NCBI GenBank assembly: GCA_024114885.1 | Contig: CP099418.1 | Coordinates: 5,146,001 to 5,210,000 of the forward strand | Direction: 5' to 3' | Source of the DNA: Septoria linicola | Taxonomy: Eukaryota; Ascomycota; Dothideomycetes; Mycosphaerellales; Mycosphaerellaceae | DNA: 64,000 bases | In this document: positions 20,909 through 30,404 of the stretch, one piece after another | Layout: every line of letters starts with the position of its first letter | Numbering within the stretch: the stretch's first letter is position 1 | Notes under the pieces: model-generated | What the model saw: only the letters and a program-made list of their open reading frames with translations | The model's database searches: none | What the model was told of the DNA's origin: nothing | Made by a program: the position numbers and the translations under genes

Positions 20909-21563
20909 ATGTCTCCACACGCAACAACCACAGACAATAACAACACTTCTTCTTCTACTCCCTCCACATCTACTGCTGTGACCAAACAACCTCAATCACA
21001 ACCACCAATCAAGCACCACCAACAACAACAACAACAACAACAACAGCAATCTCAAGATGTTCTTCAACGGGACGACGACGACTATGTTATCGAAGAGCAA
21101 GAGCAGTCGGCAAAAGCAAGCGCTTCGGTGGGTCTTCCTCCTCCATCTTCTTTCCTCTGCCTCGCACTATCTATCTTCTCCCCTCGCTAACACATCTTCT
21201 TCTCTGATTGTGTAGGCGGGAATCAATCTCAACATATTCGGAGCGATCGCAGGCGCATTCTCATCCAAGTCATCGAAGCAGCAGCAATCGCAAGCGCAGT
21301 CAGACGACAGTCAGCAGATCGAGCAGCAGCAGGTCCAGCGACAGCAGCAGCAGCAGCAGCAGCAGGGACGGATCGAGCAGCGGGAGGAGAGGGTCAAGGT
21401 GAAAGGTAAGAGTGTCCTTTCTTCTTCTGTCCTTTTTTTTTGTTGTTGTTGGTTTTGGTGAATTAGTGCTGACTGAATCGAAATAGGAGCAGGAGCGGGC
21501 CAAGCAAACGCCGCAGCAGCCGGTGATGCGGAGCAGTATAAGAGGCATGCGAAAGCTGGTTGA
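20909..21563 (+). CDS. Poly-glutamine protein of unknown function
   Basis: Three exons, 20909-21127, 21216-21405 and 21487-21563, encode 161 residues from ATG 20909 (MSPHATTTD). An in-frame codon upstream at 20885 is not ATG. Exon 1 is Ser/Thr/Gln-rich with a run of 10 Gln and an acidic segment (DDDDYVIEEQEQ). Exon 2 begins with the only ordered-looking block, AGINLNIFGAIAGAFSSKSS, then a second Gln run of 8 and a basic stretch. Exon 3 is Ala/Gly-rich, ending YKRHAKAG. The NLNIFGAIAGAF block looks like a short amphipathic or hydrophobic conserved core. I recognise the general type as an uncharacterised fungal protein; no function is known to me. Confidence 0.75.
21020..21046 (+). repeat. (CAA)n/(CAG) microsatellite coding poly-Q
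   Basis: About nine tandem CAA codons ending in CAG within exon 1 of the poly-Q gene. Confidence 0.85.
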
Positions 21564-22491
21564 TCGTGTGGCTAAATGATGCTCCGCTCTGAAGTTTCCT
21601 GTGGTCTGTTTGTTTCTCTGCTTTTGTCTTTTGTTAGGAAACGGTCTTTTCTCTTCTTGGCCGACAATCAATGGATGGAATAGACAACAAGGCCTCGACA
21701 TCTTTGGAAGAAATGGGATCATGGTCAGGTGTGCTGTGCTGTGCTATGCTATGCTATGCTAGACAGAAGAGTACAAGTACACTCAAGATCGACCGAAATA
21801 AATGAATTTTTCGCGTTGAGCGCGAGACGACTGCTTTTCCGAGCCAAACATTCTGAACTACATTGACTTGCGACTGCCACTACTTACTGTACCACTCGCT
21901 ACCGCTCCCAGTCTCGTCTCGTCCTCTTTCTCTAACCCCCTTTCTTCTACACTCACCGCTCTTCCGCATAATGTGGACCTTCTTCGCGCAAATGATAGAC
22001 CGACAAGAATACGTACATACCAAAGTACTTCTGCTGTGGTGTGATGGTGGTGGTCGTCACACAGGTCCAACACTAGCCCGACTGGCCGTCGAGTGCAAGT
22101 CATGGCTAGGAATCCCGGGCATTCTGCTTCTAGGTTGAGGCTGGGGCGATGGTCCGCGGTCAAATGACTTGTGACGAAACGAAACGACACTGAGGACAAG
22201 GAAGAAGATGGCGATCGGCGTGAGGATGGGAGAGAAGGGATGGCCTTGTGAAATGCTTCGGGGTTCGGCGGCGCGGTGAGTTGACTTGACTTTGGTCGGA
22301 GTTACATCCTACGGCCGGGGAAGCACTTGAAGTCAAAGGGCCTAAGTTAGCGAAGCCTGATTGCCTGCCGTGAGTGGTGGACATGTCTTGCGACAGATAT
22401 TGTCTTCCTACTCGTTGACAGAGAGACTCGTGCCAGATATTCCTCTACGTCCTACAAGCTGCCGCATCGGTAAGCAAGCAGTCACATCTCA
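21564..22491. other. Intergenic, convergent 3' ends
   Basis: About 930 bp after the poly-Q gene. It contains the RTGCT repeat (21731-21760) and CT-rich tracts near 21900-21965. A 113-codon minus frame (21858-22199) has His and Arg runs and no recognisable similarity. Confidence 0.45.
21731..21760. repeat. Pentanucleotide repeat (GTGCT)3(ATGCT)3
   Basis: Six perfect 5-bp units, the first three GTGCT and the last three ATGCT, about 170 bp after the poly-Q stop codon. It may lie in the 3' UTR. Confidence 0.9.
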
Positions 22492-24897
22492 TCATCCTTC
22501 TTCATGATCCTCCACTTCAGCCGTCGCAGCAGCGGCATCCGCTTCCAATTGCTCCAGCACCGTATGCGGCCTCGTCCAGTCCGGGATCTGCGTCGCCCAC
22601 GCCAACTCCCCATCCCCCTCATCCTCCTCCCACTGCTCGAATTGGTGCCTCATCAATGCCGCCATGACCACAATCTCTGTCACATTATACGCATTGAGCG
22701 GTCCACCACGTCTACAATACCGTCGGAATATCCTCTCGAAAATCATCACATCGCCCGCCCATTCCTGCAAACCATTCATGAGCGCTTGGTTTGCTTTCGC
22801 TGGCCAGCATTGGGATTTGGCTTTTTCGACTAAGGCATGCGGAGGGCCGACACGAGGCCTGAAGACTTCGAGGCGTTCGAAGCGGTGACCGTTGTGGTCT
22901 TCTTCGGGCTCGGAGCTGGGTTGGCGGAGATGCCAGCGTTTGGCGAGCGGTTTGAGGAGTTCATCGGCAGCGTAGCGTTCTTCGTGCATTTGAGTCCATT
23001 TCCTGGACACTTGAGCCCACTTCAATTTCTCCTCCTCCGCCTCCTGTTCTGCGCGCTCGGCCGCTTCTATCCGGCGTGCTTCTTCTCGGTTTTGTGCTCG
23101 CTGACGCTGCATCTCCGTGTGTTGTCTGATGTGGCGGGTGAATCTTGCTTCGATCTTCTTCATGGGCGCGAGAACATAATTGCGCATGGGTTTCACGATC
23201 GCAAGGTTGGTCTCTGGCTGCTTATACAGCTTTGCGCCTTCGCCGAGATCTATGATTGTGCCCATGAATCCTGTGATGGTCTGCAAGTGAGGGATTGTGA
23301 CAGAAAGCTCTTCTTCTGCATCGTGCTCATCCGTGGCTCGGTAGTACTCAATCAAAGCTAACAGGACTCGCACAAGCGCAGGCAGCATGCAGAAGTAAAT
23401 GCTTTGGCTTCTGACTTGGTCTTTCTTATCGGTGGGACGTGATGGGTATCTGCCACAAAGCATGTGCACATCTGCTTCAATTGTTTCGAGTTCCTCTGGA
23501 GGGTCTTCAAGCAGCATGGTGCCGTCTGCCCGTGATTGTAATTCATTCAATTCCGCTTTGAACTTCATACAAAACTTGTGCATTTTCTTAATCTCTCCGT
23601 CAACCACTTCATCGTCACTGACCTTTCGCACTGCCTCGGCATAACGCAAGAGCTTTTTGATCATGGCGTACTGTCCTAACAGGCCAGAGTCATCCGTCTC
23701 AGTGTCGAGATCAGGTTCTTCATCATTGTCTCGTTGTCTAGGTTCGTGCCGGACTGTCGATTTCGATGCTGTGGTCCGAGCCGGTGATGCAGGAGGGACT
23801 TTCTTCTTCTTCTGCTTCAGCTTCTGCACTCGTTTGACTTGAGTTTTCCTCTGAGCAGGGGCGGCTGGGAATGACTTTTCCAGGTGCCTCTCATCGTCGC
23901 TGTCCACCTCTACTTCGTACACATCACGTTGGCCTTGAGGAAAGAGTTCACTGACACGTGCATTGATAGGTTTCACTTGCTGTTCTCCTTGCTTTGTTGC
24001 AGAATTGCTGGACACGCTAGGTCTGGACTTGGCATTCGAGCGTGTTGAAGTGAAACCTGGCGACTCAGCCGTAGCTAAAGGCTGATCCACAGGCTGCTGA
24101 GGTGCAGCGTCATCATCTGGCATGTCTGAAGTCTGCTCTCCCGACACCTTTCTGCGCTTGGTTGGAACTTTCTCCTCGACGTTCTTCCGGGGTCGTCCAC
24201 GCTTGGCAGGTCGGTTGGATGGTTGCGTGACAGCTATTGTAGCGTCATCCTCTTCGACCTCGTCACTCATGTGATCGTTAGGCACGAAGAGTGGACTACT
24301 CTTTCTAATGTCAGCAAGGCCTCTGTCCCGTGAAAGCACCGCAAGAGGTGATGCATGGCGCTTAGCACTGCCCACTGACTCTTCGGCGGGCATCATCTTG
24401 GTGACAGCTTGCTTCCTTAGTGAGCGGCGGGAACTGGTAGGCGTTCTGGTGAGCTCAAGTGCTTGCGGAGCAGAGCGTGCATTGTCTGCGGCAGATGAAT
24501 CGATTGGCGCAGCATTCGTTTCCTCCGCAGAGGCCGCCTGCATAAAAGCCATGGGCGCTTTCTGCTGCTTTCGCAGTGGCGAGAATTGTGTCGGCCCGTG
24601 GTCTGGTCTGTTCAGCCTTGGCATGTGCTTCCCTGGTGAGTCTGGAATGTCGTAAGGATCAGGTCGCGCCGCTCGAGGTAGCCCTCGCTGTTTGGCCTCA
24701 TTCCGAGCACTTGACAGACGAGCTGCTCGAGATGACGTTCCATTTGACGGCCTTTTCAATCCACCCTTTTTCGGAGGCATGATGAATTCCTCTTTAGAAA
24801 GAACTGGCGCAGCCGTGGTACGTAAAGAGATTGCTTCAAGTAGTCCGGCTTCCCCGTGTCGCTCCGGAGTCTCTATACTGGATGCTTGACTGCCCAT
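22492..24897 (-). CDS. Nuclear AT-hook protein with SANT-like C-terminal region, function unknown
   Basis: An intronless frame of 801 residues. The first ATG is at 24897; a second in-frame ATG at 24780 (MPPKKGGLKRPS) is an equally good start and would remove 39 residues. The N-terminal half is disordered and basic, with DPYDIPDSP. A clear AT-hook KRGRPRK sits next to a bipartite nuclear signal (TKRRKV) near residues 225-245, then another Lys-rich run. From about 400 the protein is helical (LGQYAMIKKLLRYAEAVRKV), with a long Glu/Arg coiled coil near 580-640. The segment around 690-750 (WPAKANQALMNGLQEWAGD, then ...FERIFRRYC) resembles a SANT/Myb-like helix set. DNA or chromatin binding is inferred; no family name can be given. 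Confidence 0.78.
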   Translation of the reverse strand: MGSQASSIETPERHGEAGLLEAISLRTTAAPVLSKEEFIMPPKKGGLKRPSNGTSSRAARLSSARNEAKQRGLPRAARPDPYDIPDSPGKHMPRLNRPDHGPTQFSPLRKQQKAPMAFMQAASAEETNAAPIDSSAADNARSAPQALELTRTPTSSRRSLRKQAVTKMMPAEESVGSAKRHASPLAVLSRDRGLADIRKSSPLFVPNDHMSDEVEEDDATIAVTQPSNRPAKRGRPRKNVEEKVPTKRRKVSGEQTSDMPDDDAAPQQPVDQPLATAESPGFTSTRSNAKSRPSVSSNSATKQGEQQVKPINARVSELFPQGQRDVYEVEVDSDDERHLEKSFPAAPAQRKTQVKRVQKLKQKKKKVPPASPARTTASKSTVRHEPRQRDNDEEPDLDTETDDSGLLGQYAMIKKLLRYAEAVRKVSDDEVVDGEIKKMHKFCMKFKAELNELQSRADGTMLLEDPPEELETIEADVHMLCGRYPSRPTDKKDQVRSQSIYFCMLPALVRVLLALIEYYRATDEHDAEEELSVTIPHLQTITGFMGTIIDLGEGAKLYKQPETNLAIVKPMRNYVLAPMKKIEARFTRHIRQHTEMQRQRAQNREEARRIEAAERAEQEAEEEKLKWAQVSRKWTQMHEERYAADELLKPLAKRWHLRQPSSEPEEDHNGHRFERLEVFRPRVGPPHALVEKAKSQCWPAKANQALMNGLQEWAGDVMIFERIFRRYCRRGGPLNAYNVTEIVVMAALMRHQFEQWEEDEGDGELAWATQIPDWTRPHTVLEQLEADAAAATAEVEDHEEG

Positions 24898-25509
24898 GCG
24901 TGAATCTTAGTACTTCCTTTGGCGCATCATATTCGTGCATGTCATGCAAACGGTAGCATGTGGCCGGCACACGTTGGCACGAGCTAGATCCTGAGAAGCG
25001 AAGCACCGTACGGTGTCATCCATGCGCTGCAATTGTAATGCTACAAATATGTGCCCATATCATTCACATGAGATCAGGACGGCGCGTAGAGGTGGTTGTG
25101 GTTGCCGCAGGCAACGGCGCCAAAACCGGAGGCCTGTGCGTTGCGCGTCGCTTATCTGATCCGCTTGCAATGGTCTCGAGTAAGACTGTCAACAGTCTCT
25201 TGCTGTCTGTTGATAGATGAAGAGGAACACTGCAAGACACGATCATTCGCAACACGTGTATCTTGAGCTTGTGCGAAGCTAGATCGGAAGGGTGGTAATG
25301 GCACTGGGTAAGTCGAGCAACAGAGCATGAACACTCAATATGATAATGGTACAAAAAGATAAACATAAGTGACAATATGTACGTCACGATAGCACAAAGC
25401 TAGAGCGTAGCCTGTAAATGGTGGCTGAAGCATTCCAAGTCTGGACTAGGTCCACTTCTTCAGACATCCTATTCTGCTCTGCCACAAGGTGTAGCAAAGG
25501 CTCATCACA
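24898..25509. other. Intergenic
   Basis: About 610 bp between the start of the AT-hook gene and the stop of the GPI-anchored protein gene, both on the minus strand. Nothing beyond promoter and 3' UTR sequence is seen. Confidence 0.5.
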
Positions 25510-26495
25510 CTAGGCCATCAGGTACATCGTTACCAGCCCAGTCAAGACAAGCCCTCCAAGTCCGCTCGCAAAACTACTTGCAGAGCTTGAAGTGGTATCG
25601 ACTCTTTGGCATAGCACTTGGTTCGTGAAGCCACTCAATATCAGCATCTGCAAGCCCCGAGTCCGCTTATCGTACAGCGTATCGTTCGCTGCTGCTTGCT
25701 CGACATCAGTGCTGAATGAAAATCCTTCACCGCTCCTGAGCGTCTGTGTTTCGCCGCCGACGTCTACATCCAATGCATTTGTAGTGTTCCCAAGGACTGA
25801 TAAGGGTTAGTCTTGGCCATAAAGTAGCCACACCATACAGGTCACTTACAAAACGTGATCGCCCCTCTACTTGAGACGTCTCTGAATGTGGTGTTCTTGC
25901 ATGCAGGTATGTCTGAGATAGCACGTGGCGTCTGGCACCTGCCATTCGCGGATGGGGCTCGTACACCACTGCGAATGGCTGCTGCACATGCATCGCCTAA
26001 TACGTTAGAGCAGTCTCCGTTGTCACTCTCTTGGTACCGATTGGTTACGCGTTCGGGCAATCCATACAAGTCTACTATCGACACGCAGAGCGAGTTTGGC
26101 AAGCCAGGGTTGCTGTTGCCCAGAGCGTCGGCGGTGGTCGCGTTCAAGGTCTCTCCGCCAGGCCATTGCAAGTCATAAACTGTGTTGATGATGTAAGGAT
26201 CTGTCACGTTCTTGCTTTCCAAATAGGATGGCACCATCAGGACCTCGGATGGAATTTTGGTGACATTGACGCGCCACGTCCATTCTTCGCGATACAAATC
26301 ATTGCCGGACCCGGCTGAGACATTGAAGTTGACAGATCTCGTGGCATTTGGGCTGAGATTCGCTTCGAGCACTGTCAAGTTTTCCGGAATATCAGGACCA
26401 AACCCTGGTCCCAACGTCCCTGCAAGATTGCAGACCTGAGCTCTGGCTGTGGTGAAGAGCGTGAGAGCAGCTGTGGCAAGTATTGGCAGCATCAT
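25510..26495 (-). CDS. Secreted, probably GPI-anchored glycoprotein
   Basis: Exons 26495-25850 and 25796-25510 (phase-1 intron, donor GTAAGT) encode 310 residues. The start at ATG 26495 gives an ideal signal peptide, MMLPILATAALTLFTTARA, cleaved before QVC. The frame is open upstream but lacks ATG. A TATA-like TATAAAA lies about 60 bp upstream of the start. The mature protein carries several N-glycosylation sequons (NLT, NAT, NVS, NVT, NTT) and a few Cys. It ends in a small-residue omega-site region and hydrophobic tail, SSASSFASGLGGLVLTGLV, which is the signature of GPI attachment. No catalytic motif is recognised. It likely acts at the plasma membrane or cell wall. Confidence 0.8.
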
Positions 26496-27367
26496 AGCGA
26501 AGCAGACAAAAGCTGGAAAAGCCAATGGCTTACTGCACTCATGCTATGCGCCTTTTATATCTGCTGATCTCCGCAGACCCATCAGCATAGGAGCGTGCAT
26601 TGAGTTCAATGCCAGCCAGCAATTATGGCTGTTTGCGATGGTCTGTCCTATGAATCGTCGTGAGATTTGAGGGCATGGTTACATCGCCGTGGCGGTGCTT
26701 CTGGATCGTTAGAATCTAGCTCGTATACGGCTATAGCGAGTAGTTGAGTTATATTATAGGCTTCAGGCTGTATTATATGCTATGCACTTTGAGATTCTGA
26801 TTCGATGGTATATCCGCTCCTTCGTGCCAAGTCGAGTAGCGCACAGTACGAGTGGTGACGGCAACTTGAAGAAGCAGTAGTGAAACTTAGTCCTCCGGCG
26901 TCCCTAGACCGAAACACTTGTCAATATTCTTGCCATATGATTGCAACGGCATTATGGCTTGAGCAAGTTGCCGTAATCGCCGCATGCCAGATGGATAGCT
27001 GATGGGTGACAGAGTGCGCCATGTGTAGTAATGTGTGACTTCGGCAGACTCTGCGAGCTTGGCAATCCTTTCAATGCAGATCCAAGAATCGTAAGTTACC
27101 AGGTCGCGCATCTCCGCTGAAAGCCTATCGTTACTGTTGCATTCGAGACCTCCGCAGTCGGGCGTGGACTTTCGAAGGAAGAGAAGCATGTGAGATCTGT
27201 TGTGTACAGGAAACGGAAAGGGTGAAGCAACTAAGTTAGAAGAGGACGAGGACGCCGCGTTTTGGAGCGGGTCTGTCCTTCCCGTACCGCTTATCAGATC
27301 CGTACTGTACCTGCCTGTTCCACACACGTCCAAGAATCCTGCATATCGTCTGTCCCGTACAGCAACA
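26496..27367. other. Divergent promoter region
   Basis: About 870 bp between the GPI-protein start and RRD1. A minus-strand frame (ATG 27189 to 26887, 100 codons, MLLFLRKSTPDC...) could be a small gene but resembles nothing I know and lies in the RRD1 5' region. Confidence 0.4.
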
Positions 27368-28828
27368 ATGTCGGCGGGCCAAGGCAGTACGAGAGTCACG
27401 ACACTGGACAAGGTATTCAATCCAGATCAACACAAATATGAGGTGCCATGTAAAAGGATCAACGATGGTGATGACCTCACTTTCTTCTTCGCCTCCACGG
27501 CATACAGAGACCTCACGATATGGCTTCTACAACTTACGCGAGCGATGTTCCCGACCCGAGATGAAAGTGGAAAGATCACTGCATGCGATCTGAATGCCAG
27601 GTCAGCTCTTGCACCCCAGATCATGGCAGTCCGAAATCTGCTAGATGATTTGGTCAACCTCATTGAACAAGCACCTCCAGACACAGGCCCAAGGAGATTT
27701 GGAAATGTCGCTTTCCGGAAGTGGTATCAACTTGCTGAAGAGAACGCATCATCACTGCTTCGAAAACATCTGGGATCGCTGCTACCGGCTCTACTTATGG
27801 AGGGTTCGGGAGAAACTACTCTGCTAGACGAGCTCAATGTGTACCTTCTTGGCAGCTTTGGCAGCTCGCAAAGACTAGATTATGGTACTGGACATGAACT
27901 CAGCTTCTTGGCTTTTCTCGCTTGCCTCTGGAAGTTGGGCGTGTTCAATTCGGGAGATGAGCAGGCGATCATTGCTGGCGCCGTGCAGCCATATCTTATC
28001 CTCATGCGCAAGCTGATATTGACTTACACATTGGAGCCCGCAGGTTCCCATGGTGTATGGGGTCTAGACGATCACAGCTTTATTCCTTATATCTTTGGAT
28101 CAGCTCAGCTCGGACCAGCAATCTCGACAACGGACACGACATCACCTTTGCCTACTGAGGGATCTCTCCAAGGAGCCCCGTCGCCTTCTTCCGTCACCAA
28201 CAAGACAATGGTGTCCGATTTCAAGAAACGTAACATGTACTTCTCTGCCATACAATTCATATACGATGTCAAGACTGGTCCTTTCTGGGAGCATTCGCCC
28301 GTGCTATACGACATTAGCGGTATCAAGGATGGCTGGGGCAAAATCAACAAAGGCATGCTCAAGATGTACGCGGCGGAGGTGCTCGGCAAATTTCCCGTGG
28401 TCCAACATTTTCCTTTCGGCAGCTTGTTTCCCTGGGAAAGAGACCCAGAGGCGCGAGAGCTGGCAGCGAGTATGCATGTCCGACAGCAGCCTCCGCAGAG
28501 CAAGGACGTGCCGCCAATGCCTACAACTGCAGCAGTAGGTACAGCTGCTCCGTGGGCGCGTCCAGGAGCCACAGTAATGCCCCAAATGCAGGCGAGCACT
28601 GGCATGCCTACAACACGCGGGCCGTGGGCATCGACTTCAGCTAGCGATCGACAAAACCTTACGAATGTACAAGGCATGCCCGAGCCACCCAGCGCTCATA
28701 GTCCGTCCTCACGGCCTTCAAATACAGGGACAATGGCACCGACGCCTGCCCCGTGGGCGAACAACACCAACACGCGCGACCTGCCAGCCACAAAGGCACC
28801 GTGGGCGAGGAGAGAAGGCGGTAGGTGA
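27368..28828 (+). CDS. RRD1: PP2A activator / peptidyl-prolyl isomerase (PTPA family, RRD1-like)
   Basis: Activates PP2A-type phosphatases by remodelling the catalytic subunit and has cis-trans prolyl isomerase activity; it acts in cytosol and nucleus. The gene is one exon, 486 residues, starting at ATG 27368. The PTPA domain covers about residues 10-375. Family blocks are easy to see: FGNVAFRKWY, ELSFLAFLACLWKLG, LEPAGSHGVWGLDDHSFIPYIFGSAQL, WEHSPVLYDIS, GWGKINKGMLKMY and VVQHFPFGSLFPW. The last 110 residues are a Pro/Thr/Ala-rich extension with four evenly styled PWA motifs (APWARPG, GPWASTS, APWANNT, APWARRE). Such a tail fits the longer RRD1 branch better than RRD2. Confidence 0.93.
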   Translation: MSAGQGSTRVTTLDKVFNPDQHKYEVPCKRINDGDDLTFFFASTAYRDLTIWLLQLTRAMFPTRDESGKITACDLNARSALAPQIMAVRNLLDDLVNLIEQAPPDTGPRRFGNVAFRKWYQLAEENASSLLRKHLGSLLPALLMEGSGETTLLDELNVYLLGSFGSSQRLDYGTGHELSFLAFLACLWKLGVFNSGDEQAIIAGAVQPYLILMRKLILTYTLEPAGSHGVWGLDDHSFIPYIFGSAQLGPAISTTDTTSPLPTEGSLQGAPSPSSVTNKTMVSDFKKRNMYFSAIQFIYDVKTGPFWEHSPVLYDISGIKDGWGKINKGMLKMYAAEVLGKFPVVQHFPFGSLFPWERDPEARELAASMHVRQQPPQSKDVPPMPTTAAVGTAAPWARPGATVMPQMQASTGMPTTRGPWASTSASDRQNLTNVQGMPEPPSAHSPSSRPSNTGTMAPTPAPWANNTNTRDLPATKAPWARREGGR

Positions 28829-30404
28829 ATCACGAAGGGTTGTTCACATATGCACAAATCCACATGCTGGGAATATCGAAGTGTTGTAGCATCAAGGCTC
28901 GACGTCGAGTACATTACATCCACGAATATATGCGGTAGGTTTGCACTTGCTGTATCCTTACCCACGACTTCCTTTCAAGCGCCACGCGTCCGACAATGAC
29001 CTGGGTCAAGTCGACATTTCAGAGCAATGATTGGCAAAGAAGTACCTGCTTGAAGATTCCAGAGCTTGGTGAGGAGCGACTACACCGGCTTCCGGCATTG
29101 TCACGAAATGATGATCTATAGCTCGGTGGGAAGCTCATCTCAGGCAACTGATGTGTTTGCAGATGTCTATGACCCTACATGCGAGGGCACCATAAGTGGC
29201 AATCACATCGCCCGCTGAGCTCGTCGCCCAGCTCTTCCGGCGATCGTGATCACCTTGTTCTTGCATACTCTACAAGCATAGCTAGGTAGACAAAAGGCGG
29301 CTGGTGTCACACAGAAGTCGCTTTCGCGGCATACAGTCGGTGTGACCTCGCCATATGGTCGCCTTGTCGCGCGACTGTCAGCAGCTCGGTACATCCTTGT
29401 CGTTCTCCAGCCTGCACTTGTTGGAGATGTGCGGGGAATAGCAAGGATATCTCTCCAACACTGCTTGGCTTCACCTCTATAGTCTTTAGCAAACTACAAC
29501 GCTAGTTTAGCGCCCTTCGTGTGCTATACTACCATGCTGTTTCAGTGAAGCACATAGCTATCGACCTATCACGAGCTTGGCCTTGGGGATATGGCGAGAT
29601 CGTTAGCGTTTTCGTGAGAAAGTTTATCTGTTCCAGAGATCATCCGTTCGTAGCCGAAGACGACTATCATAGGCCTCGAACTTGGTGCAAGATGTCGACG
29701 ATACGGACATTATGTGCACGCACAAGCCTTCTCAGCTCATGAGTACTCGGGAAGCAGGTCTTGTGGTCAAGCCAGGAATCAGCTCACGACGAAGTGGTTG
29801 ATACGTTGTGAACTCTATCGCCATGTGATCCTCTGTTCGTGGTGGGAGGGATCCGCCGCTAGTCGAGACGAACTGCATGTGCAACACGCCACCAAGACCT
29901 GGAAAAGCACGCGGTCAGCGGTGAAGACTGGGCGTGCAGCTATCAACACGACTCGGCTGGTCGCAGTTCTCGTGCGGACGAACTGCTCGCAGACTCAATG
30001 GTCGAATTGAGCGAGAAAAGCGCAGTCTGATTGGATGATCCGTTGCATTCCCCAAGTTCCAGCCGCGAAAAACTGCCATCGCCAAGTCGAGACCAACCAA
30101 ACACTCTCACTCACCCCCGATAGGAATCAGCCAGGGCATGCGCGGCGTGACTCCCATACCAGACAAGGCTGTCTGGGCACGCTATTGTAGGCTCAGCTGG
30201 TAGGTCATGAGCATCTTCGTTTCCCTTTGTCTTTGTCTCTCTACATTCAACTCGCCGCTGGCACCGGAACTGTACATAACCTCTCAGCTGGATGGCCGTC
30301 GCGTAGATTGGCGACTCTGCTTACATTGCCGTACTCGGCACATTCTTCTATCCTCTAGATCTATTTTAGTTCGTCGCTGAGCCTGACGAGCTCGAGTCGC
30401 AATC
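28829..30404. other. Intergenic, about 1.6 kb without a supported gene
   Basis: Contains the RRD1 3' UTR and the KHA1 promoter and leader. Short frames on both strands (for example 29203-29394 minus and 29714-30010 plus) show no similarity and no splice logic. No tRNA or repeat was found. Confidence 0.45.
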
